This document shows positions 47,002 through 54,375 of a stretch of 64,000 nucleotides of DNA, in pieces. This stretch comes from Deltaproteobacteria bacterium. GTDB lineage: Bacteria; Myxococcota_A; UBA9160; UBA6930. Positions within the stretch are counted from its first letter, which is position 1, and each line of letters starts with the position of its first letter. The DNA is taken from the NCBI GenBank assembly GCA_016875395.1, contig VGRF01000007.1, forward strand, positions 62,001 to 126,000, in the 5' to 3' direction. Position numbers and translations under genes: made by a program. The notes beneath the pieces were generated by a model. That model was not told the origin of the DNA, searched no databases, and worked only from the letters and a program-made list of their open reading frames with translations.

Positions 47002-47607
47002 GTGTCACCGATCTACCTCATCCGCCACGGCGAAACCGCGCTCAACGCGAACCGCACGCTTCAGCCCCCCGCGACGCCGCTCTCCGAACGCGGCCTCGCG
47101 CAGGCGGAGCGACTCGGAGCGCGCATGGCGCCGCTCGGCATCGCGCGCATTCTCGCGAGTGATCTCGCGCGCGCGGCGATGACGGCGGAGGCGGTGCGCA
47201 AGACGACGGGTGCGCCGCTCGAGCTCGACGCGGAGCTGCACGAGCGCAACTTCGGCGACTGGCGCGGCACGCCCTACGAACAGCTCGGCTTCGACCCGTT
47301 CGCTCCGGGCATGAGTCCGCCGAACGGCGAGACCTGGGAGGTGTTTCACGAGCGCGTCGTGCGCGCGTGGCGAAACGTGCTCTCCGTCGCGGCGCGCACC
47401 GACGGGCCGCTCGTGGTCGTCACGCACGGCCTCGTGTGCCGCGGCGTGATCGCCTTCCACGCGCCGCCCGCCCCCGGCCTCGCGCAGCCGGCCGGCTTCC
47501 GAAACACCTCGGTCAGCGTGCTGGAGCGCGCGCCGAGCGAATGGCGCGCGACGCTGATCGACTGCGTCGCGCACCTCGACGATGCGCGGGAGACGGGCGC
47601 GGCGTAG
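47002..47607 (+). CDS. Histidine phosphatase family (phosphoglycerate mutase-like) protein
   Basis: A 201-residue protein from GTG 47002. IYLIRHGETALNANRTLQ carries the catalytic R-H-G, and LHERNFGDWRGTPYEQLG the acidic partner. VVVTHGLVCRGVIAFHA provides the second His. Likely substrates are small phosphorylated metabolites; members include alpha-ribazole and broad phosphatases. Its last 60 codons are duplicated immediately downstream (47711-47906). Confidence 0.88.
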   Translation: MSPIYLIRHGETALNANRTLQPPATPLSERGLAQAERLGARMAPLGIARILASDLARAAMTAEAVRKTTGAPLELDAELHERNFGDWRGTPYEQLGFDPFAPGMSPPNGETWEVFHERVVRAWRNVLSVAARTDGPLVVVTHGLVCRGVIAFHAPPAPGLAQPAGFRNTSVSVLERAPSEWRATLIDCVAHLDDARETGAA

Positions 47608-47640
47608 CGGGTTGCCCGAAGACCGGGGGACGCGAAAACC

Positions 47641-47698
47641 GGGGACGTTCCGCAAGTAGGTAAAGGACGACTTTCTTTACTTACTTGCGGAACGTCCC
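47641..47698. repeat. REP-like hairpin GGGGACGTTCCGCAAG, copy 1
   Basis: Arms 47641-47665 and 47675-47698 form a stem with one G-T mismatch around GACGACTTT. It lies 34 bases after the histidine phosphatase stop codon. A second, perfect copy is at 47925-47983. Confidence 0.85.
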
Positions 47699-47710
47699 AG
47701 AATCCCCGCG

Positions 47711-47906
47711 CGGCCTCGTACGCCGCGGCGTGATCGCCTTCCACGCGCCACCCGCCCCCGGCCTCGCGCAGCCGGCCGGCTCCCCCGCAACACCTCGGTC
47801 AGCGTGCTGGAGCGCGTGCCGAGCGGGTGGCGCGCGACGCTGATCGACTGCGTCGCGCACCTCGACGATGCGCGGGAGACGGGCGCGGCGTGCACGTTGC
47901 CCGAAG
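47711..47906 (+). pseudogene. Duplicated 3' fragment of the histidine phosphatase gene
   Basis: This segment repeats 47428-47620 with few changes, including CCGCGGCGTGATCGCCTTCCA and GACGCTGATCGACTGCGTCG. A 2-base expansion in the CTTCC-to-CTCCCCC tract shifts the frame, and the original stop codon TAG is altered to TGC. It has no start and cannot encode a phosphatase. Confidence 0.85.
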
Positions 47907-47924
47907 ACCGGGGACGCGAAGACC

Positions 47925-47983
47925 GGGGACGTTCCGCAAGTAAGTAAAGGACGACTTTCTTTACTTACTTGCGGAACGTCCCC
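47925..47983. repeat. REP-like hairpin GGGGACGTTCCGCAAG, copy 2
   Basis: Arms 47925-47949 and 47959-47983 are perfectly complementary over 25 bases around GACGACTTT. The element ends 28 bases before the racemase stop codon. Confidence 0.88.
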
Positions 47984-48011
47984 GATTCCGGCTGCATCCG
48001 CTCCCGTCCGC

Positions 48012-49154
48012 CTACGCCAGCGCCTTCGCGTTGCGCAGCTTCGCGACGTCCTCGTTCGCGATGCCCCACTCGCGCAGCGCTTCGTCGCCGAGCTGCCCGG
48101 GGTGCGGCGGCGGGCGCTTGATCTCGCCCGGCGTGCGGCTGAAGCGCGGCGAGGGGCCGGGCTGCGTCACGCCGCCCACCTCAACGAACGTCTTGCGCGC
48201 GATGTTGTGCGGGTGCTTGTACGCCTCGGGGATCGTCAGCACCGGCGCGAAGCACACGTCGCTGCCTTCCATCAGCGCGCACCACTCGTCGCGCGTCTTG
48301 GTCTTGAAGAGCGCGGTCAGGCGCTGCTTCATCGCGCGCCACTGCGTGCGGTCCATCTGATTCGGCAGCGTCTCCTTGTCGAGCCCCGTCTTCTCGAGCA
48401 GCTCCGCATAGAACTGCGGCTCGATCGAGCCGAGCGAGACGTACTTCCCGTCCTTCGTCTCGTACGTGTCGTAGAAGTGGGCGCCGGTATCGAGCAGGTT
48501 CGTGCCGCGCTCGCCCCAACCGCCGGCGGCGTAGAAGCCGTGGATGAACGCCATCAGCGTGGCGGCGCCGTCGACCATCGCGGCGTCGACGACCTGCCCC
48601 TTCCCCGAGCGGCCGCGCTCGACCAGCGCCGCGCAGATGCCGAGGGCGAGCAGCATGCCGCCGCCGCCGAAGTCGCCGACGAGGTTGAGCGGCGGCAGAG
48701 GCTTGTCGCCCTCGCGGCCGATGTGGGCGAGCGCGCCGGCGAGCGCGATGTAGTTGATGTCGTGGCCCGCGGCCTGAGCCATCGGGCCCTCTTGGCCGAA
48801 GCCCGTCATGCGCCCGTACACGAGCTTCGGATTGCGCTTCAAGCAGACTTCGGGCCCGAGGCCAAGCCGCTCCATCACGCCGGGCCGGAAGCCTTCGGTG
48901 AGCACGTCGGCCTTATCGATCAGCTTCAGCACTAGCTCGACGCCCTCGGGATTCTTCAGATCGACGCCGACGCTGCGCCGGCCGCGCGCGAGCACGTCGT
49001 TCGAGGGCTTCTCGGGGAGCGGCGAGCGCACGGTCACGGAGCGGTCGATGCGCAGTACGTCGGCGCCGAGGTCGGCGAGCATCATCGCGCAGAACGGGCC
49101 CGGCCCGATGCCGGTGATCTCGACGACCTTGATGCCTGAGAGCGGTCCTGCCAT
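48012..49154 (-). CDS. CaiB/BaiF family CoA transferase, alpha-methylacyl-CoA racemase-like
   Basis: A 380-residue class III CoA-transferase-fold protein. [23 protein letters not shown] is the family N-terminus. Residues matching the His126, Asp156 and Glu241 catalytic set of mycobacterial MCR are present in [28 protein letters not shown] and [12 protein letters not shown]. This favours racemisation of 2-methylacyl-CoA thioesters over CoA transfer. It would take part in branched fatty acid or sterol side-chain breakdown. Confidence 0.87.
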   Translation of the reverse strand: MAGPLSGIKVVEITGIGPGPFCAMMLADLGADVLRIDRSVTVRSPLPEKPSNDVLARGRRSVGVDLKNPEGVELVLKLIDKADVLTEGFRPGVMERLGLGPEVCLKRNPKLVYGRMTGFGQEGPMAQAAGHDINYIALAGALAHIGREGDKPLPPLNLVGDFGGGGMLLALGICAALVERGRSGKGQVVDAAMVDGAATLMAFIHGFYAAGGWGERGTNLLDTGAHFYDTYETKDGKYVSLGSIEPQFYAELLEKTGLDKETLPNQMDRTQWRAMKQRLTALFKTKTRDEWCALMEGSDVCFAPVLTIPEAYKHPHNIARKTFVEVGGVTQPGPSPRFSRTPGEIKRPPPHPGQLGDEALREWGIANEDVAKLRNAKALA

Positions 49155-49492
49155 CTGCGTGTCTCCTGTGCGTCGCGTGCGCGTCGCGTGCGCGTCGGCT
49201 GTTAGGGCCGCGCAGGATACTTCAGCAGCGCGCTCGGCCGCGGCCGAGTCTCCGCGCGACGCGCGTCACCAAGCGCTCGGAAGGACGGCCCGATGCGCCG
49301 GACATGCACGAGACGCCACCGGACACGTCGGAGACGCGCGAGGAGCGCGCTCGCTGCGTCGGCAAGCGAGACGCAACGAGCGGAGAACTCCGCGGAATCG
49401 CAAAGGTTTTCCCGGCGTTCGCCGAAAACTGGGCGTCACTCGGAGTTCGTGATGGCCGACACACGAGCGTCCGGCTGCGCTCGATAGCGTCC
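49155..49492. other. Intergenic spacer
   Basis: About 340 bases between the racemase start and the YhbY stop codon. A small tandem CGTCGCGTGCG repeat occurs at 49170-49198, followed by a TGTTAGGG motif site at 49201. I see no gene or RNA structure that I can support. Confidence 0.45.
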
Positions 49493-49798
49493 CTATCGCT
49501 CAGGGATTCGGATGCGAGGCCGCTCCGGGTTTCGACGAAACAGGATCACGGTATGGCCCACGACCCCACACAGCTCGGCCCCGGAGCGCTCGGCGAGAGC
49601 CTCGGCCAGCCCATGCTTGTCCTCGGGCTGGTGCATTCGCACCTTGATCAGCTCGTGGTCGCGCAGCGCGGCGTCGATGGCGCGAATCACGGCTTCGGTC
49701 GCGCCGCTGTCGCCGACCTGCACCAGCGCGTTCAGGGGATTGGCGAGCGCGCGCAGATGGCGGCGCTGGAAGCCCTGCAGTCCCGTCTCGGTGCTCAT
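49493..49798 (-). CDS. YhbY/CRS1 (CRM-domain) RNA-binding protein
   Basis: A 101-residue CRM-domain protein from ATG 49798. LQGFQRRHLRALANPLNALVQVGDSGATEAVIRAID and LRDHELIKVRMHQ match E. coli YhbY, and the G-x-x-G-like AELCGVVGHTVILFRRNPE loop is complete. YhbY binds pre-50S ribosomal particles and 23S rRNA. Its start overlaps, on the opposite strand, the proposed start of the transglycosylase. Confidence 0.88.
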   Translation of the reverse strand: MSTETGLQGFQRRHLRALANPLNALVQVGDSGATEAVIRAIDAALRDHELIKVRMHQPEDKHGLAEALAERSGAELCGVVGHTVILFRRNPERPRIRIPER

Positions 49799-50524
49799 CG
49801 CACGCACTCTACGAGTCGCCGGACGCCGCTGCTCGGCCTGCTGACCGCGTTCGTGCTTTGGTTCAGCGTCTCGTGCGCGACGACAGCGCCAATCGAGCCC
49901 GCGCCTTTCGCGCCGGTACCGCGCGCGGCCGAAGCGCCCAGCGCGCACCCGCCGGTTGCGATCGACGAGGTGGAGAACACCGACCCCGCTTCGCTGCTGG
50001 GCCGCGCGGTGCCCGAGAGCCCGAGCCTCCTTTTCGCGCGCGACGTGCTCGATCGCAGGGCGGCGAAGCTGAGCGCCGTGGAGCGCGAGGGCGTGGCGCG
50101 CGAGCTGGTCGTGGCCGAGGCCGAGCACGGGATCTCCGTGCTGTTCTCGCTCGCGCTGATCGAGCAAGAGAGCCGCTTCGATCCGCGCGCGAAGGGCCCG
50201 ACGGGCTCGATTGGGCTGATGCAGCTTCAGCCGCTGACTGCGCGCGAGGTCGCCCGCAAACACGGCCTCGCTTGGCAGAGCGAACGCACGCTCCACGATC
50301 CCGTGCAGAACGTGCGGCTCGGCCTCGCCTACCTCGCAGAGCTGCGCGCGAAGTTCGGCAGCACCGACCACGCGATGGCCGCCTACAACATCGGCCCGAA
50401 CGCGCTGCGCCGGCTGCTCGACAAGCGCCCGCTGCGCCACGGCCCGTACCTGAAGAAGGTGCACGCCAAAGCCGAGGCGATGCGCGGCGAGTTCACGGTG
50501 CCCGAGATCGCAATCGGTGGTTGA
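49757..50524 (+). CDS. Lytic transglycosylase (SLT domain), probable lipoprotein
   Basis: A protein of up to 255 residues. The N-terminal signal LLGLLTAFVLWFSVSC suggests a lipoprotein. The SLT fold has the catalytic Glu in LIEQESRFDPRAKGPTGS, then IGLMQLQP and AMAAYNIGPNALRRLLD. It cleaves murein with 1,6-anhydro product. The start is unclear: ATG 49757 overlaps yhbY by 42 bases on the other strand, and no later ATG or GTG precedes the signal peptide core. Confidence 0.78.
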   Translation: MAALEALQSRLGAHRTHSTSRRTPLLGLLTAFVLWFSVSCATTAPIEPAPFAPVPRAAEAPSAHPPVAIDEVENTDPASLLGRAVPESPSLLFARDVLDRRAAKLSAVEREGVARELVVAEAEHGISVLFSLALIEQESRFDPRAKGPTGSIGLMQLQPLTAREVARKHGLAWQSERTLHDPVQNVRLGLAYLAELRAKFGSTDHAMAAYNIGPNALRRLLDKRPLRHGPYLKKVHAKAEAMRGEFTVPEIAIGG

Positions 50525-50553
50525 TCCGAGCTGAGCGCGCGAACTTGCGCGCC

Positions 50554-51228
50554 ATGCCGCGCGCCGCGCTTCGCGAGAAAGCTGCCCGCATCCAGCACGT
50601 GCTCGATGCGCTCTACCCCGCGGCGCCGATTCCGCTCGAGCACGAGGATCCGTTTCAGCTGCTCGTCGCGGTCGTGCTCTCGGCGCAGTGCACCGACGCG
50701 CGCGTCAACCTCGTGACGCCCGCGCTCTTCGCCGAGGCGCCGAATGCTCCGGCGCTCGCGCAGCTCCCGGCTCCGCGCATCCTGCGCCTGATTCGCACCT
50801 GCGGCCTCGCGCCGACGAAGGCGCGCAATCTGAAGGCGCTCGCGCAGCGACTCGTCGCCGAGCACGGCGGCGCGGTGCCGAAGACGTTCGCGGAGCTCGA
50901 GGCGCTGCCCGGCGTCGGGCACAAGACCGCGAGCGTCGTGCTCTCCCAGGGCTTCGGGATTCCTGCCTTCGCGGTCGACACGCACATCCACCGGCTCGCC
51001 ACGCGCTGGGGATTGACGAGCGGGCGCAACGTGGCGGAGACCGAGCGCGACCTGAAGAGGCTGTTCGCGGAAGAGAGCTGGGGCCGCGTGCATCTCCAGA
51101 TCATCTACTTCGGCCGCGAGCACTGCCCCGCGCTGCGCCACGATGCGAGCGCGTGCCCGATCTGCGCGTGGGCTGCGGTGAAGCGGCGCGCACGCGTTAC
51201 CGTGAATCGCGCGCGCAAACGCGCCTAA
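50554..51228 (+). CDS. nth: Endonuclease III (DNA glycosylase/AP lyase), altered iron-sulfur loop
   Basis: A 224-residue HhH-GPD protein from ATG 50554. The helix-hairpin-helix LEALPGVGHKTASVVL contains the catalytic Lys, and FAVDTHIHRLATRWG the catalytic Asp. It removes oxidised pyrimidines. The C-terminal loop reads HCPALRHDASACPICAW: three Cys in C-x9-C-x2-C spacing, rather than the four-Cys C-x6-C-x2-C-x5-C cluster. The iron-sulfur cluster may be lost or changed. The stop TAA lies in a CCTAACAA motif and is 18 bases from the TGA-containing gene. Confidence 0.88.
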   Translation: MPRAALREKAARIQHVLDALYPAAPIPLEHEDPFQLLVAVVLSAQCTDARVNLVTPALFAEAPNAPALAQLPAPRILRLIRTCGLAPTKARNLKALAQRLVAEHGGAVPKTFAELEALPGVGHKTASVVLSQGFGIPAFAVDTHIHRLATRWGLTSGRNVAETERDLKRLFAEESWGRVHLQIIYFGREHCPALRHDASACPICAWAAVKRRARVTVNRARKRA

Positions 51229-51246
51229 CAAGTCGAGGAGACCGCG

Positions 51247-51588
51247 ATGCCGAAGAAGGTCGAGTGGTACTACCACCGCATCGGTTGAACGAGCTGCACG
51301 CGAGCGTCCAAGTTCATGGACGCCAAGAAGGTCGAGCCCGCCGAGACGGTGAGCGCGTCGAAGAAGCTCTCGCGCAAGGACGCGGAGGAGATCGCAAAGA
51401 GCGCGAGCCGCGTGGTGGTGGCGAATGGCAAGAAGGTCGAGGAGTTCGAGACCGCCGGACGCGCCGCGAAGGCGGTCGTCGACGCGATGCTCGGGCCGAC
51501 TGGGAATCTGCGGGCGCCGGTGGTGCGATCGGGGAAGACGGTGCTCGTCGGGTTCAACGACGAGGCTTGGACGAAGAACTTGGCGTGA
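51247..51588 (+). CDS. Putative ArsC/Spx-like selenoprotein with in-frame TGA (Sec14)
   Basis: A 113-residue frame from ATG 51247, with GAGGAG upstream. Codon 14 is TGA (51286-51288), in Y-Y-H-R-I-G-[TGA]-T-S-C; read as selenocysteine it gives U-x-x-C. The region after it looks like an ArsC/Spx-type thioredoxin fold: KAVVDAMLGPTGNLRAPVV followed by LVGFNDEAW. Starting instead at internal ATG 51316 gives 90 residues, loses the first beta strand and redox motif, and has no ribosome-binding site. A SECIS-like hairpin is at 51304-51323. It follows nth closely and is probably co-transcribed. No selA/B/C/D lies in the window. Confidence 0.75.
51304..51323 (+). promoter_or_regulatory. Candidate bacterial SECIS hairpin
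   Basis: GCGTCCA (51304-51310) pairs perfectly with TGGACGC (51317-51323) around the loop AGTTCA. The loop starts 22 bases after TGA 51286-51288, within the 16-37 base window reported for bacterial SECIS elements. It has a G among its first two bases, as required, with GU at loop positions 2-3, as in the E. coli fdhF loop. Confidence 0.7.
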
Positions 51589-51940
51589 GGCCTTGGTTCG
51601 TTCTCGTTCGTGACTCCGAGCGCGCGCGGGCGCCGGGGGCGGAGGGTCGCGACTCCGGCCCTTCGCTTGGTTGGTGTGCGCCTTTGGGTGTCGCGAACGC
51701 GCTGCTCCTGGGCGCGCTTTAGCGCCCACGCCGCTGGCAGATGACGCGAGGCGCGCCGACATGGTTGCGAAGGACCGGGCCTTCGCTGCGACGCCCGTCC
51801 GCCCCCCGGCGCCCGCGCGCGCTCTCGTGCTGGATTCGTCGCGGCTCGCGCCGGTTTGGGAGGAGTTGGCGCGGCTCGGGCCGCATCGAGCGGCCCGAGC
51901 CGCGCTCTCCTGAATTGCCGAGATCGCTGCGGTCGAGTTG
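51589..51940. other. Intergenic spacer with dispersed repeat
   Basis: About 350 bases without a convincing gene, between the putative selenoprotein and the methyltransferase stop codon. It contains the second copy of the ~175-base dispersed repeat and little else that I can recognise. Confidence 0.55.
51633..51806 (+). repeat. Dispersed ~175-base repeat, copy B
   Basis: This is the partner of 13260-13436 in inverted orientation, 38 kb away. An 80-codon open frame (51671-51913) inside it shares its N-terminal pattern (CRERAAPGRA, RRAD/RRAG, TPVRP) with the copy-A translation. It does not look like a known protein. Confidence 0.75.
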
Positions 51941-52564
51941 TTACTGCCGCGCCGCCGTCACGATCCAGAGCGGGTCGGCGCCTTCCGGCGAGCGATCGAG
52001 CTGTTCCGCGGGAGCGAAGCCGCCGGCTTCGGCGAAGTATCGAGCGATCGCGTCGAGGCGCTGCCGCGGTGCGAGGACGTGCCAGGCGCGGATCGCCTTG
52101 GTCGGGAAGCAGCGATGCGAGGTGGCGATCACGGCGCGGCCGCCGGGGCGCAGCACGCGGGCGAGCTCGGCGAAGACTTCGATGGGGCGCGTCAGGTACT
52201 GGATCGAGACAGCGCACAGCGCGAAGTCGAAGCTGGCGTCTTCGAGCGGAAGGCGCGGATCGTCGTTGAGGTCGCGCACGTGACACTGCGAGAGCCGCGG
52301 GTTCTTTGCGAGCTCGTCGGCGTTCATGCCGATTCCGACGACGCGCCCGAGCGGGAGCGCGCTCGCGGGCGGCAGGTGCGAGACCCAGCTCGACATCAGA
52401 TCGAGCACGTCCGCGCCGGGGCGCAGGATCTCGCCGTAATGACTCGTGAGCGCCGCGATGGTGGCGTCGTCGATGTGCGTGACGAAGCGCGGAAACGCGT
52501 AGAACTGCGCGTCGGGCGTCTCGTCGAGGCGATCGAAGAAGCCGGGCGGGAAGGCCGTGCTCAT
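51941..52564 (-). CDS. SAM-dependent methyltransferase
   Basis: A 207-residue class I methyltransferase-fold protein from ATG 52564. GADVLDLMSSWVSHLPPA replaces the usual Gly-rich motif I, with Leu-Met-Ser-Ser-Trp where DxGxGxG is normal. FDFALCAVSIQYLTRPIEVFAELARVLRPGGRAVIAT is a canonical Methyltransf_11 motif IV-VI stretch. The altered motif I is a family feature of this subgroup (DUF-like methyltransferases). The acceptor is unknown. Confidence 0.78.
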   Translation of the reverse strand: MSTAFPPGFFDRLDETPDAQFYAFPRFVTHIDDATIAALTSHYGEILRPGADVLDLMSSWVSHLPPASALPLGRVVGIGMNADELAKNPRLSQCHVRDLNDDPRLPLEDASFDFALCAVSIQYLTRPIEVFAELARVLRPGGRAVIATSHRCFPTKAIRAWHVLAPRQRLDAIARYFAEAGGFAPAEQLDRSPEGADPLWIVTAARQ

Positions 52565-52704
52565 CGGCAAGAGAGGTAGCTCGCTCCCTCGCGCGAAGGC
52601 CCGAGCGGCAAGCGATCGCGTGCGCGCGCTAATCACGCGTGATGACGAGAACCCATCTAAGAATTCCGGACCGAGCCCGGCCCGGCGACGGGAGAAATCT
52701 CGAG

Positions 52705-53268
52705 ATGGGCTCTAGTGCGCCCAATCCGTACGCGCCGCCCACCGCATCGCTCGACGAACCGCAGGCCGAGGCGCCGCCGCTGTTCGCCGTCAGTGCGGCG
52801 AAGCTCCTCCTGTTGTCGTTGTTCACCTTCGGCCTCTACACGACGTGGTGGTCGTACAAGAACTGGCGCGCATTCGACGGGCGAGACGGCGAGCGACTCA
52901 TGCCGATCCCACGCGCGATCTTCTCGGGCTTCACGAACTTCTCGCTCTTTTCGCGCACTCAACGCTGGGCCACGAGCAAGGGGACTCACACCCGCGTCCC
53001 GCACGAGCTCTTCGCGATCGCTTCCCTCGTCATGAGCGTCGCCGTGGGACAGTCCCCATTTGGGACCCTCTGGCCGATCCTTTTCATCATGGGCATGGGC
53101 GCTGCCCATCTCCCGTCCAACGCGCTCGCGGCGCGCGTGAACCTCGCAGTCGCCCCGAATGCCGCACCGACCGTGGGCTGGACGACGATCAACATCGTCG
53201 GCGTCGTACTCGTTGGGATTCTCGTCGCACTCGTGGGCTTTCTCGTACCGCGCGGGGACGCTCAATGA
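52705..53268 (+). CDS. DUF4234-like multi-pass membrane protein
   Basis: A 187-residue protein from ATG 52705. A Pro-rich leader (NPYAPPTASLDEPQ) precedes four hydrophobic segments. KLLLLSLFTFGLYTTWWSYKNWRAFD resembles DUF4234 proteins. It is the first gene of a long co-directional run; its stop overlaps the next ATG (ATGA). The frame extends to 52639, but MGSSAPNPYAPP is the family-like start. Function unknown. Confidence 0.7.
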   Translation: MGSSAPNPYAPPTASLDEPQAEAPPLFAVSAAKLLLLSLFTFGLYTTWWSYKNWRAFDGRDGERLMPIPRAIFSGFTNFSLFSRTQRWATSKGTHTRVPHELFAIASLVMSVAVGQSPFGTLWPILFIMGMGAAHLPSNALAARVNLAVAPNAAPTVGWTTINIVGVVLVGILVALVGFLVPRGDAQ

Positions 53269-53663
53269 CGGCGCTGCTCGGGCTCGGCCCGCTCCAACAA
53301 GTCGCCCTGCCCTGCACCGACCTCGCTCGCGCGGTCGCGTTCTATCGAGACTCGTTGGGTCTGCGCTTCATCGCGCAGTACGACCCGCCCGGGCTCGCAT
53401 TCTTCGCGCTCGGCGATGTGCGGCTCCTGCTCGATCGCTCGGACGAGGCAAAGCCTGGCGGCGGCGTGCTGTACTTCCGCGTCGCGAACATCGCGGCAAC
53501 GCACGCAGAGCTCGCGGCGCGCGGCGTCGCCTTCGATCAGCCGCCGCACGCGATCTTCCCTGACGACGCGGGCACGTTCGGGCCTGCGGGCGAGACGGAG
53601 TGGATGGCGTTCTTTCGCGATCCCGACGGAAACACGCTCGCGCTGGCGTCGCGCCAGCGATGA
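53265..53663 (+). CDS. Glyoxalase/bleomycin-resistance (VOC) family protein
   Basis: A 132-residue VOC-fold protein: LQQVALPCTDLARAVAFYRDSLGLRF, then GDVRLLLDR and MAFFRDPDGNTLALASR with the terminal metal-binding Glu/His region. It could be a lyase, isomerase or dioxygenase subunit. It overlaps both neighbours by 4 bases, so it is translationally coupled. Confidence 0.85.
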   Translation: MTALLGLGPLQQVALPCTDLARAVAFYRDSLGLRFIAQYDPPGLAFFALGDVRLLLDRSDEAKPGGGVLYFRVANIAATHAELAARGVAFDQPPHAIFPDDAGTFGPAGETEWMAFFRDPDGNTLALASRQR

Positions 53664-54088
53664 CGCGGCGCACGCTCCTCCTCGCGCTCTGCACCCTTGC
53701 GCTCGCGTGCGCGCCGAGCGGCGATGCGGGCGACGTCGATGCCGCGACCGACGTCGCGACCGAGTTCTTGCGCGCGCTCGACGCGGAGCCCGCGACTACG
53801 TGGCGCGCGCTCGCCTCGCCGCTGCGCGCGAGCGTGCCCGAGGCGCAGTGGCCCGCGCAGATCGCCTCGATGCGCGCGCCGCTCGGCGACGCCGGCACGC
53901 GCGACCTCGCGAGCGCGCTCTTCACCGAGACGCTCGAAGGTGCGCCGCCGGGCAAGTACTTCGTGGTCGAGTTCGAGTCGCGCTTCCCGAAGGCGACCTG
54001 CGGCGAGCGCGTGACGCTGATGTTCGAGAAAGGCGCGTGGCGCGTCGCTGGCTACTTCGTGCGCAACACGCGAACGCACGCGCCGTGA
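53660..54088 (+). CDS. DUF4019-like small lipoprotein
   Basis: A 142-residue protein from ATG 53660. The signal LLLALCTLALAC ends in a lipobox with Cys about 17. The mature part resembles DUF4019/SnoaL-type proteins (DVATEFLRALDAEPATTWRALASPLRASV, GKYFVVEFESRFP, GAWRVAGYFV). It is probably an outer- or inner-membrane-attached periplasmic protein. Function unknown. Confidence 0.75.
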   Translation: MTRRTLLLALCTLALACAPSGDAGDVDAATDVATEFLRALDAEPATTWRALASPLRASVPEAQWPAQIASMRAPLGDAGTRDLASALFTETLEGAPPGKYFVVEFESRFPKATCGERVTLMFEKGAWRVAGYFVRNTRTHAP

Positions 54089-54366
54089 CCGGCGTCTCGC
54101 TACGCCCCGCGCTCGCGAGCGACGCAAAGTTTCTGTTCGCGCTGATGAAGGCGGCACTCGGGCCGTACCTGGTCGCCACGTTCGGTCCGTGGGACGAGGG
54201 GGCGCAGCGCCAGAGGTTCTTCTCCACGCTGAAGCTCGAGCATCACCAGATCATCGAGCACGCCGGCGAACGCATCGGCTGCCTCGACTGCGAGCGCCTC
54301 GGCTTCGTGGTCGTTGGCGAGATCGAAACGCACTTTCTGATGGAGCGCGCTGCCTCGCCTCGCTAG
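54085..54366 (+). pseudogene. GNAT acetyltransferase with internal deletion of the CoA-binding core
   Basis: A 93-residue frame from GTG 54085. The N-terminal part is a normal GNAT start (VSLRPALASDAKFLFALMKAALGPYLVATFG, ... GERIGCLDC). It continues directly into the usual C-terminal end ERLGFVVVGEIETHFLMER. The middle, which in relatives holds the beta4 strand, R/Q-x-x-G-x-G loop and NPAR-LY segment (roughly 45-50 residues), is absent. It cannot bind acetyl-CoA normally. The frame stays open, so the deletion was in phase. Confidence 0.75.
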
Positions 54367-54375
54367 AACGCCGCG

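Noticed and set aside
51316-51588. A 90-residue gene starting at the internal ATG
   Set aside because: There is no ribosome-binding site before it, it would begin after the redox motif, and the fold would lose its first strand. The upstream ATG has a clear site.
54085-54366. Annotating this as an ordinary functional GNAT
   Set aside because: The acetyl-CoA binding core is missing, so activity is not expected.
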